Shown: positions 23,545 through 32,358, counted from the first letter of the stretch. The stretch is 56,988 bases of DNA from Janthinobacterium agaricidamnosum NBRC 102515 = DSM 9628 (GCF_000723165.1 NZ_HG322949.1:4053531-4110518); one strand, 5' to 3'. Notes: generated by a model not told the origin, from the sequence alone. Translations and numbers: made by a program.

Positions 23545-24261
23545 TTATCGAAGCCCTCGGCTCTCGCGGCGCCGGCGCAGCGTGGAACTGGCCGTGATGC
23601 AGACTGCCAGCCAGCCGCTGCTTTCCACCATCGCCGCCAATACATCGCTCAAATAATGCGCACCCAGGTAAACGCGGCTGAAAGCGACCAGCACCACCAT
23701 CAGTACCGTACCGACGGCAATCGCGCTGCGCATGCTCCATTGGCTGGTCCGGCACATCAGGTAGGCGCCGATAATGCCGTACAAGATGGTCGCGGTCGCG
23801 GTATGGCCGCTGGGAAAGCTGTACGAACTGAGCGTCAAATGAATGAGCGGTTCGTCGAACACCGGCCGCGCCCTGACGAAGGTGTACTTTAACAGTACAT
23901 TCAAAAGCATGCCGCCCGGCATAGCCACCAGCAGCGTCAGCAGCCAGTAGCGCGCTTGCTTCACGTAAAAATACAGCGCCAGCGAGGCGCATAGCACAAC
24001 GATGCCGATCACGCTGTGCAAATGCGTCACCACCACCAGCGCCGGCGTCAGCCAGCCGACCGCGTGGCGATTGAACCACTGCGCCACCTGCTGGTCGAGC
24101 ACGGTGATTTGCTGCGCGCCCATCACCGCCTCGGCGAGTTCGGCAAAGATCCACGCCGCCACTAGCAACACCACGATGCCTGCCGTCAAATGCAAGCCCA
24201 GCTCGCCTTCCGGCGACAGGCGCGCCTCGACAAAACGCCGGATTTTTTGTACTGTTTTCAA
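23545..24261 (-). CDS. PAP2-family membrane phosphatase
   Basis: This protein of about 238 residues has five to six transmembrane helices and the three PAP2 phosphatase motifs: KYTFVRARP, SFPSGHT and SRVYLGAHYLSDVL. The catalytic His sits in the last motif, at the membrane surface. Likely substrates are phosphatidic acid, phosphatidylglycerophosphate or undecaprenyl diphosphate. The start is taken as TTG at 24261 because AAGGG precedes it by 9 nt; another TTG at 24279 is in frame. The first transcribed gene of the leftward trio PAP2-DAGK-phosphoesterase, it begins 66 bp from the LexA boxes at 24327, which may also affect it. Confidence 0.88.
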   Translation of the reverse strand: MKTVQKIRRFVEARLSPEGELGLHLTAGIVVLLVAAWIFAELAEAVMGAQQITVLDQQVAQWFNRHAVGWLTPALVVVTHLHSVIGIVVLCASLALYFYVKQARYWLLTLLVAMPGGMLLNVLLKYTFVRARPVFDEPLIHLTLSSYSFPSGHTATATILYGIIGAYLMCRTSQWSMRSAIAVGTVLMVVLVAFSRVYLGAHYLSDVLAAMVESSGWLAVCITASSTLRRRRESRGLR

Positions 24262-24326
24262 CTCTTTATTCCCTTGCAAGCCGCATTCCCTCTCGTTGGA
24301 TCAAAAAACCACAAAAACAAAAAATC

Positions 24327-24371
24327 CTGTTTATTCATACAGTGACTGTGTTTTTATACAGTACCTATGCT
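24327..24371 (+). promoter_or_regulatory. Two tandem LexA boxes over a promoter (SOS control)
   Basis: CTGTTTATTCATACAG (24327-24342) and CTGTGTTTTTATACAG (24346-24361) both fit CTG-N10-CAG with AT-rich cores, the LexA box of gamma/betaproteobacteria. They are separated by 3 bp. A -35-like TGACTG (24343-24348) and -10-like TATGCT (24366-24371) with 17-bp spacing lie directly under the boxes, so repressor binding would block the promoter. The downstream gene starts at 24415. Confidence 0.82.
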
Positions 24372-24414
24372 ATCCTGATGTCTCGTTCAACACATCTCCC
24401 TCAAAGGAATTGTC

Positions 24415-24639
24415 ATGACAACATTGAATAACGGTTTCGGTTCCCGGTTTGGTTTGGAGTACGCTCCCAACTCTTTCCTGGTTCGCATGGGCAAACGTGA
24501 AATGCTGGTTTGCCGCGATTTCCGCAAACGCTACTATGCTGTCAATCCTCTGATCGAGTGTGGCACCGGCATCGAGCCTGGCTACGTTGAAGTGCTGCTG
24601 ATGCGCCGCTGGCTGTTGATACTGTCGAAGGCGCATTAA
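24415..24639 (+). CDS. SOS-regulated small orphan protein
   Basis: This 74-residue protein begins MTTLNNGFGSRFGLEYAPNS, has a conserved-looking core (FLVRMGKREMLVCRDFRKRYY) and ends hydrophobic (LMRRWLLILSKAH). No signal peptide or true transmembrane segment is evident, and the basic, aromatic core could bind nucleic acid. I do not recognise a family. AAAGGA lies 7 nt upstream of the ATG. It is a stand-alone gene behind two LexA boxes, so it should be induced by DNA damage. Possibilities include a cell-division inhibitor, a polymerase/repair accessory factor or a prophage-derived regulator; none can be chosen from sequence. Confidence 0.72.
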   Translation: MTTLNNGFGSRFGLEYAPNSFLVRMGKREMLVCRDFRKRYYAVNPLIECGTGIEPGYVEVLLMRRWLLILSKAH

Positions 24640-24709
24640 TGCCCGGCGGCGGCGGGCGCGGAAGTCGCAGTCGAACCTGGTAATACAGGCCGACCGCCTC
24701 CTCACAACT

Positions 24710-25792
24710 TCATGCGTCCGGCGCAGCCGGGCTGGCAGGTGTGCCGTCTTCGAACAGCTTCGCCTCGTACCACAAGGTAACAAACAGCACCATTACGACC
24801 GGGCCGATGAACAGCCCGACCAGGCCCAGCGTTTCGACGCCGCCCAGGATGCCGAACAAGACTGCCAAAAACGGCAGCCGCGTCGCATTGCCGATCATGC
24901 CGGGCCGCACAAAATGATCAGCGATAAACAGCACCACCGTACCCCATATCGCCACGCCGATGGCGCCCGCCATGTTGCCCTTGAATACCAGCACGGCGGC
25001 GGCGCCGAGAAACGCCAGCGGCGCGCCGAATGGGATGATGGCGAGGATGCCGGTGCCGAACGCCCACAGCGCTGGCGAGGGCAAGCCGGCCACGCCGTAG
25101 GCGATGCCGATCAGCACGCCTTCAGCCAGGCCGACCAGCACCAGGCCATTGACGGTGGCGCGTATCGCGGTCGGCACTTTTTGCGCGTAGCGCGACCAGC
25201 GCTGCGGGCTGAAGCAATGGCTGCCGATGGCGTCGATCTGGCGCGTCAGCGCGGCGCCATCCTTGTAAAAGAAGAACAGGCACAAAAACGCCAGGCCAAA
25301 GTCGACCAGGCGGTGGAATACATCGGTGCCGAGAATTTTGAGCATGTCGCGCGCCGAATGAAACGCGCCGACGCCGCTGCCGGAAAATAAATGCGCCAAG
25401 CCGTGCGGCTGGCTCAGGGTGGCCAGCCACCAGTCGCGGATCGAGTCGCTGAAAAAAGGGATATTCTGGATAAAGTCCGGCACCGGTATGCCGTCCAGAT
25501 TGGCATTGACGACAAAGTTCGCCATTTCCGGCGCCTGGCGCGCCGCTTGCGCCACGCCCATCAACACCGGGATCACAAACACGCAAGCACATACGAGGGT
25601 CAGCAACAGGGCCGCGAGGATAGCACGATTACCCATCGCAACACGCATGCGGCGATACAGCGGCCAGGTCGCGACGCATAAAATACCGGCCCACACCAGC
25701 GGCAAGAAAAACCGCTGCATGACAAAAGCCGTCAACGCAATCAGGGTCAGCGAAAAACCGGCGCTCAACAAATCGCGCTGCATATCAGTCAT
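24710..25792 (-). CDS. AI-2E family transporter
   Basis: This 360-residue polytopic protein (about seven to eight helices) matches PF01594 (AI-2 exporter TqsA/YdiK/PerM family). Its C-terminal half carries the typical glycine/proline-containing segment (GTGILAIIPFGAPLAFLGAA and LGGVETLGLVGLFIGPVVM). Family members export small molecules or ions (Na+/H+ exchange or AI-2 export), and the substrate is not predictable. It begins with ATG at 25792 and appears monocistronic. The 113-bp spacer to the DUF1501 gene contains a short direct repeat, described in findings. Confidence 0.9.
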   Translation of the reverse strand: MTDMQRDLLSAGFSLTLIALTAFVMQRFFLPLVWAGILCVATWPLYRRMRVAMGNRAILAALLLTLVCACVFVIPVLMGVAQAARQAPEMANFVVNANLDGIPVPDFIQNIPFFSDSIRDWWLATLSQPHGLAHLFSGSGVGAFHSARDMLKILGTDVFHRLVDFGLAFLCLFFFYKDGAALTRQIDAIGSHCFSPQRWSRYAQKVPTAIRATVNGLVLVGLAEGVLIGIAYGVAGLPSPALWAFGTGILAIIPFGAPLAFLGAAAVLVFKGNMAGAIGVAIWGTVVLFIADHFVRPGMIGNATRLPFLAVLFGILGGVETLGLVGLFIGPVVMVLFVTLWYEAKLFEDGTPASPAAPDA

Positions 25793-25905
25793 TGTGCTTA
25801 CTCCGCAAATATCAATGACGGGATTCTACAGCGTGCCGTATCATCGCCCTATTATTTGGCCTGCGGCGCGACACCGGCCACGCCAGCCCGGCTACACCAG
25901 CCCGG

Positions 25906-27090
25906 CTACACCAGCCCTATATCCTGCGGCTTCACGCCGGCGAACACCTGCTCCAGTTGCGCCGCATTCAAACCGAATGCGCGGCTAAACAATCCGCCCA
26001 GCACGGCCCGGTATTCATTGAGTACCGGGAAATCGCGGTTCTGGAACAGCGTCGGCTGTTCGACGCGGATTTGTTCACCGGCGATTTGCTTGCCATGGAT
26101 GCCGCCGCCCAGCACCCAGTACACGCTGCCATGGCCGTGATCGGTGCCCCGGTTGCCGTTTTCGCGGAAGGTGCGGCCGAATTCGCTGACCACGACGACG
26201 ATGGTATCGCGCCAGTCGTCGCCCATTTCTTGCGAAAATCCCGCCAAGCCGCGTCCCAGTTCCTCAAACCGGCCGGCCAGGTAGCCGCTGGCCCCGCCCT
26301 GTCCCACATGGGTATCCCAGCCGCCGACATCGACAAAGCCGATGTTGTACTTGTCCTTCATCAGCTTGGCGATACGCCGCGCCTCCCCTTCAAACCCTTT
26401 GGCGCTGATGGCGTTGCGGTTGGCCGCCGCCATTTCGCCGCTCAACTCGCGGGTCACGTCGTCGCGCACGACAAAACCTTCGTTGACCTGTTTTTCCAGG
26501 CCGGTGCCGTGGTACATCGCGCTGATGATCTTGCTCTGGCGTTGATCCAGCCCCGGCTTGCCGACCGAGCGCAGCGCCATATTCGGCACTTGCAGGTCGC
26601 CCTGCAAGATCAGCGGCAACTGGTCGGTAAAGGCGATCGCGCCATTCGCGTTCAGGGTCAACGCCAGCCGGTTCAGGAAACCGGAACGGTAATCGCGGCG
26701 GCGATCGATGTCTTGCCCCAGTTCGATGCTGTCCTGGGTTTCAAAGTGACTGCGCGTCAAATCGGTGGTGCCGGCAAACGGAATAAAGGCCGCCTGGCCG
26801 CTGTTGTAGAGCGGATAGATGGTGTCGCGCAAGGCTGGATGCAAGCCCCAGTCGGCATTCAGGGCCAGCGCCGCATTGACATCGCCGCCGGGCCGCGGCA
26901 CGGCGATATTCGGCCGCGCCTCGTAATAAAACTGGCTGGCCACCGGCACCAGAAAATTGTTCGCGTCGTAGCCGCCGCGCAAGAACACAAGCAGCAGCTT
27001 GGTTTTGGTGGCAGGCGCCGCCATCAAGTTGCCGGCATGCGCAGCCAGCGGCATGGCGGCCAGCGCTTTTAACAGGTCGCGACGATTCAT
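25906..27090 (-). CDS. DUF1501 family protein with twin-arginine-like signal
   Basis: This 394-residue protein begins MNRRDLLKALAAMPLAAHAG, a short Tat-like signal (RRDLLK). The DUF1501 core is evident (LLVFLRGGYDANNFLVP; SEFGRTFRENGNRGTDHGHG near the end). The DUF1501 fold belongs to the alkaline-phosphatase/sulfatase superfamily (the conserved GTDHGHG resembles its metal-binding region), so an exported hydrolase is plausible. The start at 27090 is supported by GAGGA upstream. Its stop-to-start distance from the preceding DUF1800 gene is 14 bp, the usual DUF1800-DUF1501 operon. Confidence 0.88.
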   Translation of the reverse strand: MNRRDLLKALAAMPLAAHAGNLMAAPATKTKLLLVFLRGGYDANNFLVPVASQFYYEARPNIAVPRPGGDVNAALALNADWGLHPALRDTIYPLYNSGQAAFIPFAGTTDLTRSHFETQDSIELGQDIDRRRDYRSGFLNRLALTLNANGAIAFTDQLPLILQGDLQVPNMALRSVGKPGLDQRQSKIISAMYHGTGLEKQVNEGFVVRDDVTRELSGEMAAANRNAISAKGFEGEARRIAKLMKDKYNIGFVDVGGWDTHVGQGGASGYLAGRFEELGRGLAGFSQEMGDDWRDTIVVVVSEFGRTFRENGNRGTDHGHGSVYWVLGGGIHGKQIAGEQIRVEQPTLFQNRDFPVLNEYRAVLGGLFSRAFGLNAAQLEQVFAGVKPQDIGLV

Positions 27091-27104
27091 GGCATTCCTC
27101 GGGA

Positions 27105-28673
27105 TTAGCGGTGCATCATTTCTGGGGAAGACAGCAAAAAGGTATTCCATTCCTGCGGCGACGCGGCCTGCTCCAGCGCCTGCAAGGTGGCCGGGCTCAG
27201 CGTCTTTTGCAGCGACTGGTAATACAAGGCGCTGGCCAGTTGCGGGAATGCGGCGCGCTCTTGCGGCAACAGGCCTTCGCTCTTGAACAGGCCGGCATTG
27301 CCGGAAGCGATCGTCTTGGCGATATCGAAACGGGTCGTCATTTGTCCCGGACTGGCCCACGCGCTTTCGGTCAAGGGATAACCGTCCGGCGTTTGCCGCC
27401 CGTACAGCGGCTGGCCCATGCGCGCCAGCCAGCTCAGCATCGGCGCGGCGTTCAGGACAGGCTTGCCGTCATACGCCAGGCGCACCGCCGATACCACATA
27501 ATGCAGCGGGTCCTTGAACTTACGGCTCAGCGATTGCTCGAATTCCGGACTGTCCAGCAAGGTCTGCATGGTGGCGGCGATATCGCCGTCGCTACTCTGG
27601 AAGGTGTGCGCCATCCGCTCGACCAGCGCACTATCCGGTTCGTCGGCGACAAAATACACCGCCAGCTTGTGGCTGATGAAATGCGCGGTGGCCGGACTGC
27701 GGCTGAGGCGGTCGATCGCTTCATCCACTTCGGCCAGGCCGCGTCCCCTGACCGTTTGCCCGAGAAATTGCTTGTCGCCATAATCATGGCGCTTCGGGTT
27801 GAATTCAAACAAGCCCTTGCGCACATATTGCGACTGCAATTTGTCTGGCACTTTCGGTGTTTCAGTGCCCAGATTGACGCCGAGGCCGGTCAAGATGCGC
27901 GCCAGTTCCTGCACGTCGCGCTGGCTGTAGCCGCCGTTGATACCCAGCGTATGCAATTCCATCAATTCGCGGGCGTAATTTTCATTGATGTGTTTATTGG
28001 CGTTGGCTTCATTGTCGAGGTAACGCAGCATCGCCGGATGGTGCACCGTGGCGCTCAGCAAATCGCGGAACTTGCCCAGCGCATGCGGTGCGATCGCATT
28101 CATTTCATAATCGCCGACCATCGCGCGCAAGTTTTGCTTGCCTTGATGCACGCTGAAATGATTCATCCAGAACCATGTCATTTGCTGCTGCAACTGGTTC
28201 GGCGAGTACAAATCCAGCAATAGCGAGCGGGTCGCCGCCTCTTTCGCGAGGCGGTTCATTTCCTGCTGATAAGCTTGCTGCGCGGCTTTCTTGTCATCGT
28301 CGCTGAGCATGCCCTTCACATCCTTGCGGTTTTGCTCGATCTCGATCACCAGTTGGTCCAGCGGACGCTGGCTGATCGTCATCGCATCGATTTGCGCCCG
28401 CACCGCCGGCGGCAAGCGCTGCGGCCCCGGGTGCAATTGACTGGCCAGATAGCGTTCGCGACCTTGGGTTGCCAGTTGTTGCACCGATGCGGCATCGACA
28501 CCCCAGCTGACACGTTCCAGCAAGGCCACCGTGCCGCTGCCGGCCGGCACCACGGTGGCGGGGATGGCAGGCGCCAGCGTGGCTTGTCGACTATTGGCGG
28601 CGCAAGCGGCCAGGATGACGGCGGCCAGGCAGGCGGATACCAGGCGGATGCGGGGCATGGCGGAATGTGTCAT
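27105..28673 (-). CDS. DUF1800 family lipoprotein
   Basis: This 522-residue protein has an N-terminal signal with lipobox LAAC (mature Cys near 23). The DUF1800 hallmarks are the N-terminal LLERVSWGVDAASVQQL and the central WFWMNHFSVHQGK and ENYARELMELHTLGINGGYS motifs. It is the partner of DUF1501 and is always encoded directly upstream of it; both are exported, and their joint function is unknown. It begins with ATG at 28673. The neighbours on either side belong to unrelated units. Confidence 0.88.
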   Translation of the reverse strand: MTHSAMPRIRLVSACLAAVILAACAANSRQATLAPAIPATVVPAGSGTVALLERVSWGVDAASVQQLATQGRERYLASQLHPGPQRLPPAVRAQIDAMTISQRPLDQLVIEIEQNRKDVKGMLSDDDKKAAQQAYQQEMNRLAKEAATRSLLLDLYSPNQLQQQMTWFWMNHFSVHQGKQNLRAMVGDYEMNAIAPHALGKFRDLLSATVHHPAMLRYLDNEANANKHINENYARELMELHTLGINGGYSQRDVQELARILTGLGVNLGTETPKVPDKLQSQYVRKGLFEFNPKRHDYGDKQFLGQTVRGRGLAEVDEAIDRLSRSPATAHFISHKLAVYFVADEPDSALVERMAHTFQSSDGDIAATMQTLLDSPEFEQSLSRKFKDPLHYVVSAVRLAYDGKPVLNAAPMLSWLARMGQPLYGRQTPDGYPLTESAWASPGQMTTRFDIAKTIASGNAGLFKSEGLLPQERAAFPQLASALYYQSLQKTLSPATLQALEQAASPQEWNTFLLSSPEMMHR

Positions 28674-28796
28674 GAATCAGTCCTCTTGCTTGGGCTTCAC
28701 ATTGTATGGCACTGATGAGTATCAAGACAGAATGCGCCAGCCTGCTCCGCGGATGACCGGACACCACGTCTTAATTGCAACGAGTTGTAAGCAAAA

Positions 28797-29708
28797 CTAT
28801 GCCATCGCCGCGCATTCGGCCCGCAAAAAGTCGCGTAAATGAATGACCGTCGGCGTCACTTGCGCCCGGTGCAAACACACCAGGTGCAGCGGCGCCGCTT
28901 CGCCCGCGACTTCCGGCAACAATACCTGCAAGCGGCCACTGCGCAAATCGTCCGACACGTCCAGTCGCGATTTATAGGCGATGCCCAGCCCCGCCACCGC
29001 CCAGCGCCGCACCAGGTCGGCATCGTCGGCGCTGCGGTTGCCGCTGACGGTCAGGCTGACCGGTTCATCGGCGCCGGCACTGGCCGGGCGATAAAAAGTC
29101 CAGCGGTCATGCATGCCGTCTTCCAGTGCAAAGCGCAGGCAGTTGTGATGCAGCAAGTCTTCCAGTACCGTCAAGCGGCCATATTGCGCAATATAGCCGG
29201 GCGACGCCACCAGCACGCGCTGGTTGTCCGGCGCCAGCGGCATCGCGATCATGCTGGAATCTTCCTGCTTGCCATAGCGGATCGCCATATCGACCGGCTG
29301 GCGGTACATATCGGCAATCCGGTCGCTGACATTGATCTGGTAAGCAATCTTGGGGTACTGCAATTGAAACTTGTCCAGCCAGGCCAGCAGCAAGTTGCGC
29401 CCAAAATCCGAGGGCACCGATATTTTCAAGGTGCCGGCGAAACTGTCCTTTCCCTGAATCAAGGCGTCATGTCCCTCCTTCAGCAGCCGCAACGCTTCGC
29501 GCGCATGGATCAGATAATGCTCCCCCTCTTCAGTCAGCCGCAGCGAGCGGGTGGTGCGGGCGAACAGGCGCAAACCCAGCTCCCCTTCCAGCCGCTTCAG
29601 CCCGGCACTCGCCAGTGCCGGAGAAATGTCGAGTTCGCGCGCGGCCGCCGACAGGCTGCCGCGGTCGGCGGTTCGCACAAACACCAGTAAATCATCGAGT
29701 CGCAGCAA
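28797..29708 (-). CDS. LysR-family transcriptional regulator
   Basis: The protein is about 303 residues when started at TTG 29708. That start gives the normal LysR beginning (LLRLDDLLVFVRTADRGSLS) and has AAGGA 10 nt upstream. An open frame continues to 29810, but that would overlap the promoter of the divergent gene. The HTH is at 4-62 (AAARELDISPALASAGLKRL), with a substrate-binding domain from about 90 to 300. It is divergent from the oxidoreductase gene at 29816, with a 107-bp spacer containing a palindrome, and probably regulates it. Confidence 0.88.
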   Translation of the reverse strand: MLRLDDLLVFVRTADRGSLSAAARELDISPALASAGLKRLEGELGLRLFARTTRSLRLTEEGEHYLIHAREALRLLKEGHDALIQGKDSFAGTLKISVPSDFGRNLLLAWLDKFQLQYPKIAYQINVSDRIADMYRQPVDMAIRYGKQEDSSMIAMPLAPDNQRVLVASPGYIAQYGRLTVLEDLLHHNCLRFALEDGMHDRWTFYRPASAGADEPVSLTVSGNRSADDADLVRRWAVAGLGIAYKSRLDVSDDLRSGRLQVLLPEVAGEAAPLHLVCLHRAQVTPTVIHLRDFLRAECAAMA

Positions 29709-29750
29709 TTTTCTTGATTCCTTTGAAAGTGTTTCCGTGTACGGCGTCTT

Positions 29751-29770
29751 TTTCTTTATAACAAAAGAAA
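29751..29770. promoter_or_regulatory. Palindrome in the LysR/oxidoreductase spacer
   Basis: TTTCTTT-ATAACA-AAAGAAA is a perfect 7-bp inverted repeat with a 6-nt centre. It sits 43 bp from the LysR start and 46 bp from the oxidoreductase start. The central position is typical for a LysR operator controlling divergent genes. Confidence 0.45.
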
Positions 29771-29815
29771 TCATCATACGCCGATCATATCTCTGACCAG
29801 CCAGGAGCAAGCACT

Positions 29816-30829
29816 ATGAAAGCAATTGCCTATCGTAAATCCCTGCCAATCGCACAGGCCGACTCGCTGATCGACATCGAATTACCGGTTCCGGTCGCCG
29901 CAGGCCATGACTTGCTGGTCGAAGTCAGAGCCGTGTCGGTCAATCCGGTCGACACCAAGATCCGCAAGAACCGTAATCCGGCCGAAGGCGAGGTGCAAGT
30001 GCTGGGCTGGGACGCCAGCGGCGTCGTCAAGGCCGTCGGCCCGGACGTGACGCTGTTCCAGGTCGGCGACAAGGTCTGGTATGCCGGTTCGATCGCCCGC
30101 GCCGGCACCAATAGCGAATGGCACCTGGTCGATGAGCGCATCACCGGCCACATGCCCGCCTCGCTGGATTTCGCGGCGGCCGCCGCGCTGCCATTGACCG
30201 CCATTACCGCTTGGGAATTATTGTTCGAGCGCCTAGAAGTGAGCCGCGACACCAGCGCTACCGGCAAATCACTGCTGGTGATCGGTGCGGCCGGCGGCGT
30301 CGGCTCAATACTGGTGCAACTGGCGCGCCAGTTAACCGGCCTGACCGTGATCGGCACCGCATCGCGGCCGGATACGGCGGCATGGGTCCAGCAACTGGGC
30401 GCGCACCACGTGATCGACCACACCAAGCCGCTGGCGGACGAAATCAAACGGACCGGCTTGCCGCCGGTGAATTACGTGATCAGCCTGAACCAGACCGACA
30501 GCCACTTCGACCAGATCGTCGAACTGATCGCACCGCAGGGAAAATTCGGCCTGATCGACGACCCGGAGCTGATCGACGTGCGCAAATTCAAGGGCAAGAG
30601 CGTGTCGCTGCACTGGGAATTGATGTTCACCCGCTCGCTGTTCCAGACCGACGATATGCAAAAACAGCATGATTTATTGAATCAAGTAGCCAAACTGGTC
30701 GACGCCGGCACCATCAAGACCACGCTGGCTGAGCGCTTCGGCAAGATCGACGCGGCCAACCTGAAACGCGCCCATGCTCTGCTGGAAAGCAACAAAGCCA
30801 AGGGCAAGATCGTGCTGGAAGGGTTTTAA
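29816..30829 (+). CDS. Zinc-type alcohol dehydrogenase/quinone oxidoreductase-like protein
   Basis: This 337-residue MDR-superfamily oxidoreductase has an N-terminal GroES-like domain (DLLVEVRAVSVNPVDTKIRK; DASGVVKAVGPDV). The Rossmann domain has the NADPH motif LVIGAAGGVGSILVQLARQL near residues 157-176. Zinc-binding cysteines are absent, which fits the zinc-free quinone reductase/zeta-crystallin-like or YogA branch. It likely reduces quinones or enones with NADPH. AGGAG lies about 8 nt upstream of the ATG. It is divergent from and probably controlled by the LysR gene. Confidence 0.9.
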   Translation: MKAIAYRKSLPIAQADSLIDIELPVPVAAGHDLLVEVRAVSVNPVDTKIRKNRNPAEGEVQVLGWDASGVVKAVGPDVTLFQVGDKVWYAGSIARAGTNSEWHLVDERITGHMPASLDFAAAAALPLTAITAWELLFERLEVSRDTSATGKSLLVIGAAGGVGSILVQLARQLTGLTVIGTASRPDTAAWVQQLGAHHVIDHTKPLADEIKRTGLPPVNYVISLNQTDSHFDQIVELIAPQGKFGLIDDPELIDVRKFKGKSVSLHWELMFTRSLFQTDDMQKQHDLLNQVAKLVDAGTIKTTLAERFGKIDAANLKRAHALLESNKAKGKIVLEGF

Positions 30830-30888
30830 GCGCTGGAACGAACTGTAGAACGATAGGCCGGGTACAGGCTCCCCGGCCTGTAAGGCGA

Positions 30889-31431
30889 TTATTTCTCGGC
30901 CGGGTCCAGGTAAAACACGGCAAACACTTTCAGCGGCGACGTCTCGGTCGCCTTTTCGGTGCGCACCACGGCGCAATCGTCGGCCGCCAGGCTGCGCCAG
31001 TTTTGCACGCCGGCCTTGGCGAACATCGCGTGGGCCGGTGCGGCGGCGCCCAGGTCCAGCACCAGGCAAGCGTTGCGCGGACCGCCAGGCGCGTAATTGA
31101 CGGCGCGGATTTCAATCCCGAAAGTCGTCATCCACGGTTCCCACAAGCCTTTTTCCTTGCCTTCGGCCATGCGCTTCAGCATCTCGGCGAACGACAAGCC
31201 TTTCTTGACCGTCAGCAGCAACGCTTCCAGCGATGGCGCATAGCGCGGATCCGGGCTCTTCTTGCCGGCGCCGCATTCGGCGATTGCCTTCAATTCCTTG
31301 ATGAAGGCCGCGTCGCGCTCGGTGTAATCGCGCATCCGGGCGTAAAACTCACTGTCCAGGAATGGATTGACCGTCAGCTTCGGTGTCGCCTCGTCGCGTC
31401 TTTTGGCTGGAGGGGTGGTTGTTTTTGTCAT
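30889..31431 (-). CDS. Conserved hypothetical protein, unrecognised
   Basis: This 180-residue protein begins [20 protein letters not shown], then [19 protein letters not shown]. It is soluble, with a Lys/Thr-rich N-terminus and a globular C-terminal part ([13 protein letters not shown] end). I do not recognise a family. The start at 31431 was chosen because the preceding residues in an upstream GTG-started frame (31506) look non-coding, but no ribosome-binding site is convincing. It is divergent from the YnfA gene. The base composition is like the flanks, so it is native, not recently acquired. Confidence 0.6.
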   Translation of the reverse strand: MTKTTTPPAKRRDEATPKLTVNPFLDSEFYARMRDYTERDAAFIKELKAIAECGAGKKSPDPRYAPSLEALLLTVKKGLSFAEMLKRMAEGKEKGLWEPWMTTFGIEIRAVNYAPGGPRNACLVLDLGAAAPAHAMFAKAGVQNWRSLAADDCAVVRTEKATETSPLKVFAVFYLDPAEK

Positions 31432-31532
31432 GGCGGTGGCGAGTATCTGTGAAGGCGACAGTTTACCATCCAGCCGCCCCTGTCCGGCTGTATATAATGT
31501 TGCCACAATTTTCCCAGGACAAGAAAGCAGCT

Positions 31533-31874
31533 ATGGAATGGACCGCCATCACCCGCACTTTTGCATTATTTACGGCAACTGCCGTCGCGGAGCTGGTCGG
31601 TTGTTATCTGCCGATGCTGTGGCTGGGCGGTAAGGCCAGCGCCTGGCTGCTGCTGCCGGCCGCCATCAGCCTGATGATGTTCGTCTGGCTGCTGACCTTG
31701 CACCCGGCCGCCAGCGGCCGCGTCTACGCCACGTATGGCGCGATTTATATCGCCACCGCACTGATCTGGCTGTGGCTGGTGGACGGCGTGACGCCGGCAT
31801 GGACCGATGTTGCCGGCGTCGGCCTGGCACTGGCCGGCGCGGCCGTGATTGCCATGGGCAGCAGGGCTGCCTGA
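31533..31874 (+). CDS. YnfA/UPF0060-family membrane protein
   Basis: This 113-residue protein has four transmembrane helices. The UPF0060 signature is clear ([20 protein letters not shown] near the N-terminus, [20 protein letters not shown] in the middle). Size and fold resemble small multidrug resistance proteins, and some members contribute to tolerance of cationic compounds. The ATG at 31533 follows AAGAAAG. It is followed 60 bp downstream by a hairpin that may terminate transcription. Confidence 0.9.
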   Translation: MEWTAITRTFALFTATAVAELVGCYLPMLWLGGKASAWLLLPAAISLMMFVWLLTLHPAASGRVYATYGAIYIATALIWLWLVDGVTPAWTDVAGVGLALAGAAVIAMGSRAA

Positions 31875-32190
31875 CCTATCCGATGACACGATCAGGCCGC
31901 CACAGCCGCCGCCTTGATCGCCGCCCGCAACGCCATCTGCGCGATCCGCGCGCCGCATCGCACAGATGCAGTTTTCCCTGCGCCACTCCGGTACGATATT
32001 CTGGCCCGACAGCCTGCTGGCGGCTTGACATGACTGGGATCAAGTCCCTGGCACAGCGTGGTTCTATTCTATTAAACACAGGGCATTGACTGCCCATGGC
32101 GGTGCAAATCAAATACAAAGCCAAAAAGGAAAGGAACAATCCAGCGAGACGCATCACCTCCCGGTTGACAAACAAGAACAAACGATTACT
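31875..32190. other. 316-bp region without a credible gene, with one hairpin
   Basis: A 12-bp inverted repeat (CATCTGCGCGAT / ATCGCACAGATG, one mismatch, 31934-31968) is followed by CAGTTTT. It may act as a terminator for the YnfA gene. Leftward open frames here are unrelated to known families and lack start signals. The rest has no recognised element. The sequence turns AT-richer from about 32030, at the start of the toxin remnant. Confidence 0.45.
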
Positions 32191-32358
32191 ATGACTATTC
32201 CTAATCTGATCAAGACCTTCAAGACTGCGGAGTATCGGTATTGGGAAGCCACGCTGGACGTGGTGGCATCCACGACAGTAGCTGCGCGGATCAAGAACCT
32301 GCAGGATCGAAAGAAAGGTAATTGAGCCGCAGTAGGCGAAGGGGTATGCGAACTGCGG
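32191..32358 (+). pseudogene. Decayed HigB/RelE-like (HI1419-type, Gp49 family) toxin
   Basis: A 44-codon frame (MTIPNLIKTFKTAEYRYWEA..., AARIKNLQDRKKGN) stops at TGA 32323-32325. The same frame resumes as AAVGEGVCELRW, ending at about 32358. Family toxins of the TIGR02683/Gp49 group read roughly ...F.eWl..L.D..a.a.I..Ri.rL..GN.GD.k.VGegV.ELRI. The first 44 residues therefore match the N-terminal half, and the post-stop stretch matches the VGEGVxELR motif, with about three residues lost between. After ELR the similarity ends. The gene is interpreted as a toxin inactivated by a stop and a downstream deletion. The intact antitoxin follows at 32444. Confidence 0.6.

Noticed and set aside
29734..29745. 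GTGTACGGCGTC as another dyad copy
   Set aside because: Only one half-site matches; the second half and the -10 at the set distance are missing.
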